Part shown: positions 44,397 through 55,499 of the stretch, one piece after another | Numbering within the stretch: the stretch's first letter is position 1 | How the letters are laid out: each line of letters begins with the position of its first letter | Translations under genes and position numbers: made by a program | Assembly: GCA_007115705.1 (NCBI GenBank) | Contig: QXEO01002086.1 | Location: 62,001-126,000 of the forward strand | DNA length: 64,000 nucleotides | Source: Dactylis glomerata | Lineage: Eukaryota; Streptophyta; Magnoliopsida; Poales; Poaceae | Reading direction: 5' to 3' | The notes under the pieces: generated by a model | What the model was told of the DNA's origin: nothing | The model's input: only the letters and a program-made list of their open reading frames with translations | The model's database searches: none

Positions 44397-45295
44397 GAGC
44401 ATCTCTAACAGATGTATATACTTTTTTTTTGGTCATATAGGGTAACTTGGGCCAAAAAGGGCTCCAGTAGACGATGTAACAAGAAAGGCCCAAAATTTTA
44501 ACAAGGCACCCTAAAATTTGCGTTTGCTCCTCCAAACATATAACAACAACCGGCTGCCGCAAAACAAATTGGGCACCCCGAAACCGACCAACCATCACTT
44601 TGTTGTTTTCCTAATTCCTCCCTAGCCGTTGTCACTGGCCAAATTGACCGGGATTGACCCGTCGCCGCTCGATAGTCGCCCTTCGGGCCGCCCCACCTCT
44701 CCCGCATCCTCCTGTAGCTTGAGATTGTGGGAATCGCCGAGCGTCGTGAAAACCATACCTCGACACAATAATTTCGGCCTGTCGCCGCCCTCTGCCGGTC
44801 ATCTGCGGTGCAACGCGACCCCAGAGAGCATCGATTTGATGATTGGTAGATTTCACGCAACCCGACTATGACCACATTGATAGGTTAGCCAACCACCTCC
44901 GCCGTGCGACGTCCAAGCTCTGGCCACGTACTGCGCGGCCTTAGCGCTCCGGCAACGTTATTGAGGTTCCCACCGTCCTATCTAGTTCTTCTTCTTTGCC
45001 AATTTTGAATGGGAACAGAGTTGCCGGTTTCGGATGGGAACAGAGTTATTCAAGCACATTGCGGAATCGATGAAGTTGCATGAATCCTTCTTTGAGCAAA
45101 GGAGGAATTGTGCCGGAGATCTTGGACATAGCACCTACTAGAAGGTGACCATCGCATTGCGCATGACTGCATATGAAATTCCGTCAGATCTTGTTGATGA
45201 CAACTTGGCAATGGGTGAGAGCCAATCTTTCTAGTGTGTCAAGCATTTGTTGTTGCTATGGTTAAGGTGATTGTCCAGGAGCACTTGAGAACTGA

Positions 45296-46961
45296 TTGCT
45301 GGGATGATTGCACCAGAAAAGAGTTGGTGCCTAGTTGAATGTCCAGCCCGTTGGGAACCCCAAGAGGAAGGTATGATGAATACAGCAGCAAGATTTTCCC
45401 TCAGTTAAGAAACCAAGGTATGTCGATCTTGGAGAGGAGAGACGGTGACGTCTGAAGGTGATGCTTGCTAGTTTGCGACAGCTGCGGACAATTTATATAT
45501 GGCGCCTCGTCCAAGCTTTGCTTGCTAGTTGCAACGTGGAACCTACACACACACAACCAAGTACTTTGTTCCCAACTTGCGATGAGGTTGTCAATCTCAC
45601 CGGTTTGCTTGAAACAAAGGTTATGAGTGTATCGAGTGGAAAACAATATAGTATGCGAGTAAAGTAAACAGTGCGAGTAAAGTAAACAGGTGATAGCAAT
45701 ATGATGTAAATAGGACCGGGGTCCACAGTTCACTAGTGGTGTCTCTCCATAGATAAAATAACACATGCTGGATAAACAAATTACAGTTGGGCAATTGATA
45801 GAATAAAGATAAACGTGATATGTCAAGAAGATCACTATGAGATTTACTCTGGGCATTACAACAAGATACATAGACCGCCATCCAACTGCATCTATGACTA
45901 ATAATCCACTCCCGGGGATATCAATCCGAACACCCCAGTAGTATTAAGTTGCGAACAACAGATAATTGCATTAAGCAAAGTGTGTAATGTAAACAAAGCA
46001 TATGCCCTTGAGCATATGAATGTTGTTTTCTCCCTAGTAGCAACAGCACATCTACCACCTTAGAGGTTTCTGTCACTCCCCCAGGTGAAATAGAGGCATG
46101 AACCCACTATCGAGCATAAATACCCCCTCTTGGAGTCATTAGCAACTACTCGGCCAAGATAGCTACTAACAACGGAGAGCATGCAAGATCATAAACAACA
46201 TAGAGATAACAAAAGATAATATTCAGTACAACAACTTAATCATAAACACCAATATTCATCGGATCCCAACAAACCAAACATGTAGAATTACATAACGGTG
46301 ATCTCAATCATGTAGGGCAGCTCATGAGATCTAAACATGAAGCACATGGTGGAGAAGACAACCATCTAGCCACTGCTATGGACCCATAGTCCAAGGTAGA
46401 CTACTCACTCATCGCTCCGGAGGCAAGCATGGCGATGAAGAAGACCTCCGGTGGCGATTCCTCTCTTCGGCAGGGTGCCGGGAAGAGCTTCTGGACCCTC
46501 CCAATCTTCGGGTCGACGGCTGCAGCGGATCGCGATGTGTTCTGGAAATCTGATCGGGTACTTAGGTTTTTTCCGTCGGGGGGTCTTTATAGGCGAAGGG
46601 ACGATGTCAGAGGAGGGGCCAGGCCCCCTCACACGGGCCCCACGCGGCCAGGACCCTGGCTGCGCCGCCCACGCGTGTGGGGCCCTGGTGGCCCCCCTCC
46701 TACTTCTCTTCGGATCTCTGGAAGCTTCCGGGTAAAATAAGACTTCAGGAACTTGTTTCGTCCAATTCCGAGAATATTTCCTGTGTATCACTTCTGAAAC
46801 ACAAAAACAGCAGAAAACAGGAAACTGACACTGTGGCGCTTGTTAATAGGTTAGTTCCGGAAAATGCATAAAAGTGCCACTAAGTGTAACGAAACAATAG
46901 GCAAATGGTGTAAAAACAAGCATGGAGCATCAAAAATTATTGATACGTTTGAGACGTATCA
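45296..46961 (-). repeat. 3' LTR of the large LTR element
   Basis: About 1666 bp, TGATTGCTGGGATG ... TTTGAGACGTATCA on the plus strand. Direct partner of 50631-52299. Confidence 0.9.
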
Positions 46962-46976
46962 AGCATCCCCAAGCTT

Positions 46977-49848
46977 AACTCCTGCTCGTCCTCGAGTAGG
47001 TAAGTGATAACAAAAGAATAATTTTTGAGGTGACATGCACCTACACAATCTTGATCATATATGTAAGCATTTGTGAGCTGGGATCATAAGAACTTAAAAC
47101 ATGGGCATGAAGATATAATCATGACAATAAGAACTTAGCAACCATGTTGTAAACATGCAAATGAACACAAACAAAAGATCATGATAATGAAACAATGAAA
47201 GTCAAACGTGTGTTCAAATCATAAGGAAAAACATACAAAAGGTTTTCAGCTTGTCCTTCAAAGAGAGCAAAACATAAATGCATAGGACACCTTCAAGTTT
47301 AAGAGGGCGACTAGATACAAATAATTTAAGAACAAGTGAAACCAATCATCATGAATCAATCAATGAACTTTGGGACAATGCATATCACACTAAGAATGAC
47401 AACTATGCTCTCTTAATGGTGCATAAAGAAAGAAGGTGGTGACTCAACATAAAAGTAGAAGAAAGGCCCTTCGCAGAGGGAAGCAGTGATTGCAAGTTTT
47501 ATAACCTTAAAAAATTATGGTACTTACCGGCTTTGAGCTCTCATTGCCCCCATCATAAGCATCTTGAATGGTTAAAGTTAATGCGAGAACAATTATGATG
47601 CATATGCTTGACAAATCATAAGTTGAAAACCTCGTGCCTCGTGAATACGAGTACCCAAACCTCATGTTACTTTACTTAGAGTCCCAATCAAGGCTCTTGT
47701 CATTGTAAGTATATGCATATCATTGAGAACCGCCAATGGGGTACCTCCGTGCCCGATGACATGGAACAAGCCCACACCAAAATGACAGGACAAGCAGACA
47801 ATGAACACCTCGACATCTCTTTTATTTGCCTTTTGTTTAGCTTTTTATTGTGAGATGCGTCGTCGAATGTTCACCATGGGTATGCTACAATTTTCCACCA
47901 TGAATTATGCATGGCTTAGATTGGCGGCCCGGCGTTTCCCTAACACATATACAAACTCCATGATCCCTACAAGATTCCCAATTCATTTCACACCGCGGGC
48001 ATCCATAAACAAAAGATCATGATATCAACTCAATTAAGATGTGCAATGTTGAAAGCTTGCCCATGACAGCATGGCTGGGCTAGAATCCAACTTACAACTT
48101 GCAAGCATAACAACTCAACATAAGAGACCACAATGTCAAATTTTTAAGAACAGGAAAAAGTAAAGTGTGCCTTCCGGTTCGTGAGAGCTTTACTGATCGA
48201 ATTTCGCATAACACTGGTAAGAGTTTAATTTGAAGAGAAAATAAAAGCAAGTCAAATTTACTTGGAATAACAAATTGCTAGTAGGTATGTATGGTGGACA
48301 CTTTGGAAAACTTTGGCTTTTAGGAGTTGGATGCACGAGTAGAGCTCATACTCAGTACATGGCAAGGGCTAGCAAAAGACTGGGAGCGACCAACTAAGAG
48401 AGCAATAATGGCCATAATCGTGCAAAGCGACAAAGCGACATTAAGGCTATTGGCGACTTTGTAAGAGTCTAACATGTGTGAGCATGCGCCAAGTCAACCC
48501 AAATAAAGCATCAAGGAGAAAACCAAAATAATGCTTCCATACAATAAAAACAACGCATGATTTTTTCAAAGGCTCATTAAGCAATCTCAGTTATTTGAGA
48601 CAAGTCATGCTACAGCAAAACCACTAAGCATACTATCAAAAAGACATCAAGCATGACATGAAAAAGCCTAAGCCGCAGTCTACACAAGCTCCTTCTTGTA
48701 CCACTATTTTGCACAAAGCTTTTTCTCTTTTCCAACACCATTTGAAATTTTTATAAACACCTCTTTTGATGAAACCAATAAAGATCAGAGGCAAAAATAC
48801 ACCTTGATGAAAATATATGACAAGATCTGAACGTGAATCAAGGCGAAAACGAAAACCAAAAGCAGTAGCAGAAAAAGAAGAACGCTAGATTTTTAATAAG
48901 AATGAAAACTATATCGTTCTTTGCAAATGAAAACGAGTACATCTCCTCCAAAGGAAATTTGTTGGGGTCCAACCATTTATTGCAACAAACAAACAAACTA
49001 AACCAACTAAGAAAACTAAAACAACTGACGCTCCGAGAAAAACACATAGTGCATGAAGCAATAAAAATATAGTGTTTTGAAAGGTGACCTGATTTTTGCC
49101 GATGAAGAAGGGGTGCCTCGGGGGCATCCCCAAGCTTTGACGCTTGTACTTCTTGGATATTTCTTGGGGTGATGCATGGGCATCCCCAAGCTTGAGCTTT
49201 TGTCCATTCTTCAACTCATCTCATCATTCTCCAATCCCTACACTTGAAAACTTCCTTCATACAAAACTAAACACAATTCTATTAGCAACATTAGTGCAAG
49301 CATAACATATAACCGATCCTCTATTTGCTTCAGGTTTCAACTCAAAACCACCATATATATAGCAAATACTACTGTAGCAACCTCCCCAAAAGTTCCATGA
49401 TCAAAAGAACTCAAAAGAAAGCGATAAAGTGGCAAACACAAATATTGGCAGAAATCTGTCAAAACTGAACAGCTGACAAAGATCGAATTTTTGAGGGATT
49501 TTATGTTGCTCAAATCAAAAAGTGTTCAACTAAGAAAAGTTTGGATATAACCTGGGGCATATGCACAAGAAATCGCAGGTCCAAAAGATAAACAGAGAAT
49601 TTTCACGAATTTTTACGGTGCAGCACCGAAAACAGTTTCAGGACAGCAACATCCCCAAATCTTTACCTCACTCAAATTAGAGGCTTCTCTTGGCACAAAA
49701 ACGAAATAAACAAGATAAGGAGCAGTCATTATAGTAGTAATGACTTCCAAGACTCAAATAAAAGAAAAAGTACTGAAAAGAAACATTGGGTTATCTCCCA
49801 AGAGTGCTTTTCTTTAACGCCTTTGAGCTAGGCGCAGAAAATTGCGAA
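46977..49848. other. Non-coding internal domain of the LTR element
   Basis: A-rich on the plus strand with no supported frames. The purine-tract motif CATCCCCAAGCTT recurs at about 49124 and 49182 in addition to its functional position near 46964. Confidence 0.6.
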
Positions 49849-50439
49849 TCAAGTATTTTCAGCAGAAGCATTAAGATCAACAGCGGAGATCTTTTCAACA
49901 ATGAAGGAAAATACGTTCAACTGAGTTTCTGAAACTCCTTTATGATCACGCTTTGGCACACTACTTTCATCAAAAAGATTTTCAGAATAAATCCAACTAG
50001 AATTCTTTTCCCAAGCATCATGAATTCCTACAAGTTCATAAGGTATTGGTATTTTGAAATCATCGGGCGTACCAACAACCTTAACAGGCGAGCCAAGCTT
50101 ATTAAACTTCTTAAAAACTTTGCTAGCCTCAATTGCAACATCTCTAAATTCTGTGCGCAAGGTTTCTAAGATAAAAGCTTTCTTTTTGGGATCCTCAATT
50201 TCATGAAGCTTAAGGAACATGTATTGCATAGAAGGATTAAGACTAGCAAACCTAGCTTCTAATATGTGAACTAAATGAGCAGAAGCAACTTCATAACTAG
50301 GAGCTAACTCAACCAAAGACTTTTCCTCAACTTCCTTATGCATACTAATGTGATTAAAGAACTCCTCGATGTTACGTTTGCAAATAATCGAACCACTACC
50401 TACTGAGAGGTCCTCCAGAACGTACTTAGGGATCAACAT
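49849..50439 (-). CDS. Unidentified 196-aa protein of the LTR element (gag position)
   Basis: Open frame starting MLIPKYVLEDLSVGSGSIIC about 170 bp after the primer-binding site, the usual position of gag. It contains a helical, charged middle part (VEEKSLVELAPSYEVASAHL then VHILEARF) and no zinc knuckle, protease, reverse transcriptase or integrase motifs. I recognise no domain. It is probably an element-encoded structural or accessory protein, and the lack of pol makes the element dependent on others. Confidence 0.6.
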   Translation of the reverse strand: MLIPKYVLEDLSVGSGSIICKRNIEEFFNHISMHKEVEEKSLVELAPSYEVASAHLVHILEARFASLNPSMQYMFLKLHEIEDPKKKAFILETLRTEFRDVAIEASKVFKKFNKLGSPVKVVGTPDDFKIPIPYELVGIHDAWEKNSSWIYSENLFDESSVPKRDHKGVSETQLNVFSFIVEKISAVDLNASAENT

Positions 50440-50630
50440 GATAAACTAAAGTAAAGAAATAACAACTACCAAGGATTCTAATTTTTTTGGGTTTTTGATA
50501 AAAAAAAAGCAATGCAAGTAAAATAAATAAAGTAAAGCAAAACAATAAACAAAGTAAAGGATGTGTGTGCAAAAAACTCCCCTCGCAGAAGTCTTCTCTT
50601 CCTCCCCGGCAACGGCGCCAAAAAAGAGCT

Positions 50631-52299
50631 TGATTGTTGGGATGATTGCACCAGAAAAGAGTTGGTGCCTAGTTGAATGTCCAGCCCTTTGGGAACCCCA
50701 AGAGGAAGGTATGATGAATACAGCAGCAAGATTTTCCCTCAGTTAAGAAACCAAGGTATGTCGATCTTGGAGAGGAGAGACAGTGACGACTGAAGGTGAT
50801 GCTTGCTAGTTTGCGACAGCTGCGGACAATTTATATATGGCGCCTCGTCCAAGCTTTGCTTGCTAGCTGCAACGTGGAACCTGCATACACACAACTAAGT
50901 ACTTTGTTCCCAACTTGCGATGAGGTTGTCAATCTCACCGGTTTGCTTGAAACAAAGGTTATGAGTGTATCGAGTGGAAAACAATATAGTATGCGAGTAA
51001 AGTAAACAGTGCGAGTAAAGTAAACAGGTGATAGCAATATGATGTAAATAGGACCGGGGTCCACAGTTCACTAGTGGTGTCTCTCCATAGATAAAATAAC
51101 ACATGCTGGATAAACAAATTACAGTTGGGCAATTGATAGAATAAAGATAAACGTGATATGTCAAGAAGATCACTATGAGATTTACTCTGGGCATTACAAC
51201 AAGATACATAGACCACCATCCAACTGCATCTATGACTAATAATCCACTCCCGGGGATATCAATCCGAACACCCCAGTAGTATTAAGTTGCGAACAACAGA
51301 TAATTGCATTAAGCAAAGTGTGTAATGTAAACAAAGCATATGCCCTTGAGCATATGAATGTTGTTTTCTCCCTAGTAGCAACAGCACATCTACCACCTTA
51401 GAGGTTTCTGTCACTCCCCCAGGTGAAATAGAGGCATGAACCCACTATCGAGCATAAATACCCCCTCTTGGAGTCACTAGCAACTACTCGGCCAAGATAG
51501 CTACTAACAACGGAGAGCATGCAAGATCATAAACAACATAGAGATAACAAAAGATAATATTCAGTACAGCAACTTAATCATAAACACCAATATTCATCGG
51601 ATCCCAACAAACCAAACATGTAGAATTACATAACGGTGATCTCAATCATGTAGGGCAGCTCATGAGATCTAAACATAAAGCACATGGTGGAGAAGACAAC
51701 CATCTAGCTACTGCTATGGACCCATAGTCCAAGGTAGACTACTCACTCATCGCTCCGGAGGCAAGCATGGCGATGAAGAAGACCTCCGGTGGCGATTCCC
51801 CTCTCCGGCAGGGTGCCGGGAAGAGCTTCTGGACCCTCCCGATCTTCGGGTCGACGGCGACGGCGGATCGCGATGTGTTCTAGAAATCTGATCGGGTACT
51901 TAGGTTTTTTCCGTCGGGGGGTCTTTATAGGCGAAGGGACGATGTCAGAGGAGGGGCCAGGCCCCCTCACGCGGGCCCCACGCAGCCAGGACCCTGGCCA
52001 CGCCGCCCACGTGTGTGGGGCCCTGGTGGCCCCTCTCCTACTTCTCTTCGGATCTCTGGAAGCTTCCGGGTAAAATAAGACTTCAGGAACTTGTTTCGTC
52101 CAATTCCGAGAATATTTCCTGTGTATCACTTCTAAAACACAAAAACAGCAGAAAACAGGAAACTGACACTGTGGCGCTTGTTAATAGTTTAGTTCCGGAA
52201 AATGCATAAAAGTGCCACTAAGTGTAACGAAACAATAGGCAAATGGTGTAAAAACAAGCATGGAGCATCAAAAATTATAGATACGTTTGAGACGTATCA
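50631..52299 (-). repeat. 5' LTR of the large LTR element
   Basis: About 1669 bp, TGATTGTTGGGATG ... TTTGAGACGTATCA on the plus strand. The primer-binding site lies just outside it at 50604-50620. Confidence 0.9.
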
Positions 52300-53531
52300 A
52301 GAACACCCAATGCTCAAGATACGGATAGACTTTTGGAGATCAACGTTGCCCGTTTGTTTCTAGGTATGCTTGGTTTCATTGATTGCATGCACTAGATGTG
52401 GAAGAACTGTCGTACAACATGGCATGGATAATTTATAGGACACAAGAAGGACTACACCATCATTCTTGAAGCCATGGACAATCATGAGACGTGGATTTGG
52501 CATGATTTTTTGGGATGCCCCATTCTTGCAATGCCATCGATGTCCTTCAAAGGTCACCACTCTTTTCAAAGCTAGCCATGGGAGAGGGGCCACCGGTGGA
52601 GTTCATAGCAAATGGCCGCTACGGCCTTACAAGTGGCATCTATCTTAAGTGGGTTATATTTGTGAAGACACTCTCCAAATCCAAGGTACTAAAGAACTTG
52701 ACTTTCACTATGCACAAGCGGCGGCTAGGACGGATGACGAGGTTCAACCCCGGCAATGCCCATGATTGAGGGCTTTCGATCTATGGAGCGCTTTGTGGGA
52801 TCCGGCGAACTCGACGGCTTCAGACAAAAATAGGGGGTGCACACGAATTTACCCAGGTTCGGCCCCCCGGAGGGTAAAGACCTACATCCTGCTTGTCTGA
52901 TCTTGTATTGCTTGTATAGTTGGAGCTGTTACAATGGTGCGCAGATGCAATCTGGTGGAGGTGGAAGGAGATGGCGTGGCTAGCCTATACGTGGGATCTA
53001 TGCGAAATCTGGTGTCTATGTCAGTTCGGCCCTCTAGGGGGCGCCCTTGGTGGCTTTATATATGCAGCCAGTTAGGGTTTACAAGGTGTTTCTTGCCTTC
53101 TACTCCAAGTCGAAGTGCTGGGCCTTGCGGGCTTCATGTATCCTTCGAGCGGGCTTCTTCCTTGGCAGGAACCGGGTAGGCAAATATCGAGGACCGAGGG
53201 GTCATACCCTCGTCAGTAGCCCCCGAGTGCCTGGGATAGTCGAAGACTATGGCAGAGACTCTAATCCGAGATTCTCCTTGACGTCGTAGTCATGTATGTC
53301 GCGTGTAGAGGCACCAAATGAAGTTCTTGCATGTTGTGGTTGGTGGAGTCACACGGTGGCTGAATCATGGTGATGATGTTGTCGAATGCTTGCTGTAGAC
53401 GATGTTGTTGTCGAACGCTTGCTGCAGGCGATGTCGTACTCGAGCCAAAACATGTCGAACTGAAGTCGACGTAGCAGACGGAGCGCCGTCGATGATGTAG
53501 AAGGCTGCTAAGGTTAACAGCGTAAGGTGTA

Positions 53532-53783
53532 GCCCCCGAGCGTGTTGCTAACACCGGGCGAATAGAGACGAAGCCCCCGAGCGTGTTGTCAACGCCGGGT
53601 GAATAGATGTCAATGCGAGGCGCAGCCCCCGAGCGTGTTGCCAACGCCGGAATTCAGAGCGCAGCCCCCGAGCTTGTTGCCAACGCCGGGGCGAATGAAA
53701 AGCCAATGCGAGGCGAAGCCCCCGAGCGTGTTGCCACTGTCGAGGCGGAGCCCCCGAGCGTGTTGCTAACACCGGGTAAATGA
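53532..53783. repeat. Irregular minisatellite, AGCCCCCGAGCGTGTTG units
   Basis: Six copies starting AGCCCCCGAGCGTGTTG (or GCTTG) at about 53532, 53573, 53625, 53664, 53718 and 53750, with spacing of 32 to 54 bp, each followed by a variable (C)AACGCCGG segment. Confidence 0.8.
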
Positions 53784-53880
53784 TTGAGTGTAAACAGTGA
53801 GACCCCGAAGTGCCACGGGTAAAGGCGTGGTACCCGACGCGTCCGTCAAGATACTTGAAGCGTCCGTAAGCACGGAAACT

Positions 53881-54180
53881 ATCTCAGCAGAGCGCGTATA
53901 GTTGCGTTGCCGGGCCAACAGTGTTGCTAACTGTGGACTTGCGTCCGTATGTCCGGAATTATCTCAGCAGAGCACGTATAGCTGTGTTGCCGGGCTAACA
54001 GTATTGCTAACTGTGGACTTGCGTCCGTATATCCGGAATTATCTCAGCAGAGCACGTATAGCTGTGTTGCCGGGCCAACAGTGTTGCTAACTGTGGACTT
54101 GCGTCCGTATGTCCGGAATTATCTCAGCAGAGCACGTATAGCTGTGTTGCCGGGCCAACAGTGTTGCTAACTATGGACTT
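53881..54180. repeat. 80-bp tandem repeat, nearly four copies
   Basis: Units begin ATCTCAGCAGAGCACGTATA at 53881, 53961, 54041 and 54121, exactly 80 bp apart. The first copy is the most diverged. The last copy changes to ACTATGGACTT and runs into non-repeat sequence. Confidence 0.9.
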
Positions 54181-54683
54181 ATCTTCGACACTGTGTCTGA
54201 ACGTGCTTGCGATGAATTTGGTCCCTGCAGTCGAGGAGGTAGATACCTCACACTCGACGACCATTAGGCAAATAGACATATGTATAATTTGAATGCAAAT
54301 AGACATATGTATAATGTAAAAGCAAAGCCCCCAAGTATAGATCGCTGAAAGTGTCGAAAGCATACAGAAAGTAATAAAAGTAGTCGATTCATAGTTGAGG
54401 AAGACTTAGCTTTGGTATTTTCTCCTGGGGTGACCCCTAATATTTTTGTGGGGTAGCTCTCGTCGCCATCTTTCTAATGGCGGTGGTCTCATGTCGTTCA
54501 GACACTCCTAGCAAAAGTTATTGAAGTTCAGGATCAGGCTGTTTTACCTGTCAGAAAAATCGTTGAAGTGTTGGCTCCGAGGGGTCGAAGTGTGTCGGGC
54601 GAAGTCTTTGGCTCCGCAGGGGTGAAAGAATCTGGTCGAATTTCTTTGACGACAGCATGGTCGAATTTGTCATTGTCAGCAGG

Positions 54684-54855
54684 GTCAAATATCATGACGA
54701 CGGCGGGGTCGAAGATCATGGCGACGGCGAGGTCGAAGATCGTGGCGATGGCGGGGTCGAAGATCGTGGCGACGGCGGGGTCGAAGATCATGGTGACGGC
54801 GGGGTCGAAGATCATGGAGACGGTGGGGTCAAAGATCATGGCGATGGCGGGGTCA
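54684..54855. repeat. 24-bp tandem repeat, about seven copies
   Basis: Unit GGGTCGAAGATCATGGCGAC plus GGCG, with single-base variation between copies. It is immediately adjacent to the right end of the insert. Confidence 0.88.
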
Positions 54856-55499
54856 TACCCTTGTCAACGGATGTGGAAAGAGCATTTGGGATTTTGAAAG
54901 CCCAATTTGCTTTTGTAAGAGGTTCGACGAGGTTTTGAGATCAAGAGATCCTTTGGTACATCGTAAACGCTTGCGTGATCATGCATAACACGATCATTGA
55001 GACGAGCATGGTTAAAATTTGTGTGGCCGCAAAGAAGGCAAACCGCATCGCCCGTTTTGTTGGGTACTACCATGAGATTGTCGATTCTCATATCCATGAT
55101 GATCTTCAGAAGGATTCATCGAGTAGTGGTGGTCATGGTTTGACCAACAAAAGCGCTAGCTTGAATGTCGTATGTGATGAATTGTATGTCGTATGTGATG
55201 AACTTTGAGTGTTCGTGAGTTGATTTGCAAATAATTTGTGTAATAATGATGAAATATTTATGTGATGTAATATTAAGTACTATTTGGATTTTATTAGTGT
55301 TTTAGAATAACTTACATGCGAATTTCATCATATTTTCACACATATGTTTGCAATTGTGAAATATAGGGCACTAGGTGTGGTGCACATAATCTAGAATTGC
55401 ACATGTGTCCTATTTTACATCATCTGAAATTGCTAAAAAAATTGCCCTAAAAATGCTTTTTGGTACGCTATTTTACATCATATGTTGGAGATGCTATAA

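Larger units (their letters stand above)
45296..52299 (-). mobile_element. Large-LTR retrotransposon, non-autonomous (gypsy-like), 7.0 kb
   Basis: LTRs 45296-46961 and 50631-52299 begin and end as inverted TG...CA (TGATTG ... GTATCA) and are flanked by the 5-bp duplication AGAAC (45291-45295, 52300-52304). The PBS-like TGGCGCCGTTGCCGGGG lies on the minus strand at 50604-50620 and the purine tract AAGCTTGGGGATGCT at 46962-46976, so the element is oriented minus. By eye the LTRs differ at about 29 of about 1666 positions, mostly transitions. The internal domain has only one sizeable frame (49849-50439, minus). PBS type and LTR style suggest the Ty3/gypsy group; I cannot name the family safely. 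Confidence 0.9.
52735..54866. mobile_element. 2.1 kb TG...CA insert in the Harbinger transposase, rich in tandem repeats
   Basis: Starts TGACGAGGTTCAACCCC and ends GGGGTCATACCCTTGTCA, flanked by ACGGA at 52730-52734 and 54867-54871. TG...CA ends with a 5-bp duplication fit a solo LTR. The partly inverted ends (TGACGAGG/CCTTGTCA) could also suggest a DNA element. A second copy of the terminal motif (GGGGTCATACCCTCGTCA) lies inside at 53198-53215. It contains three tandem arrays and no coding frames I can support. Confidence 0.7.
45045..55209 (+). pseudogene. PIF-Harbinger transposase, interrupted in three pieces
   Basis: Piece 1 (45045-45295): SKHIAESMKLHESFFEQRRN, then LRMTAYEIPSDLVDDNLAMG and ESQ. 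Piece 2 (52300-52734): NAQDTDRLLEINVARLFLGM then LGFIDCMH, stop, MWKNC, then ILEAMDNHETWIWHDFLGCP and LAMGEGPPVEFIANGRYGLT. Piece 3 (54867-55209): DVERAFGILKAQFAFVRG, then YIVNACVIMHNTIIE and a hydrophilic end. Stops inside pieces 1 and 2 and the two insertions make it dead. The family is a DDE transposase cutting at 3-bp TTA/TAA targets. Confidence 0.82.
44397..55496 (+). mobile_element. PIF-Harbinger element split by two nested insertions
   Basis: The left end GAGCATCTCTAACA follows TAA (44394-44396). The right end TGTTGGAGATGCTA precedes TAA (55497-55499). Between them a transposase gene reads in order across three pieces once the LTR retrotransposon (45296-52299) and the TG...CA insert (52735-54866) are set aside. 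The terminal base at the right is A rather than C, a small decay. Net element length is about 2.0 kb. Confidence 0.8.

Noticed and set aside
45401..45881. Minus-strand frames of 77-156 codons, repeated at 50831-51219
   Set aside because: They lie within the two LTRs and are duplicated only because the LTRs are; no protein family recognised.
53881..54180. 80-bp repeats considered as a CRISPR-like or satellite array
   Set aside because: Contiguous units with no unique spacers, in a plant transposable element; an ordinary minisatellite.
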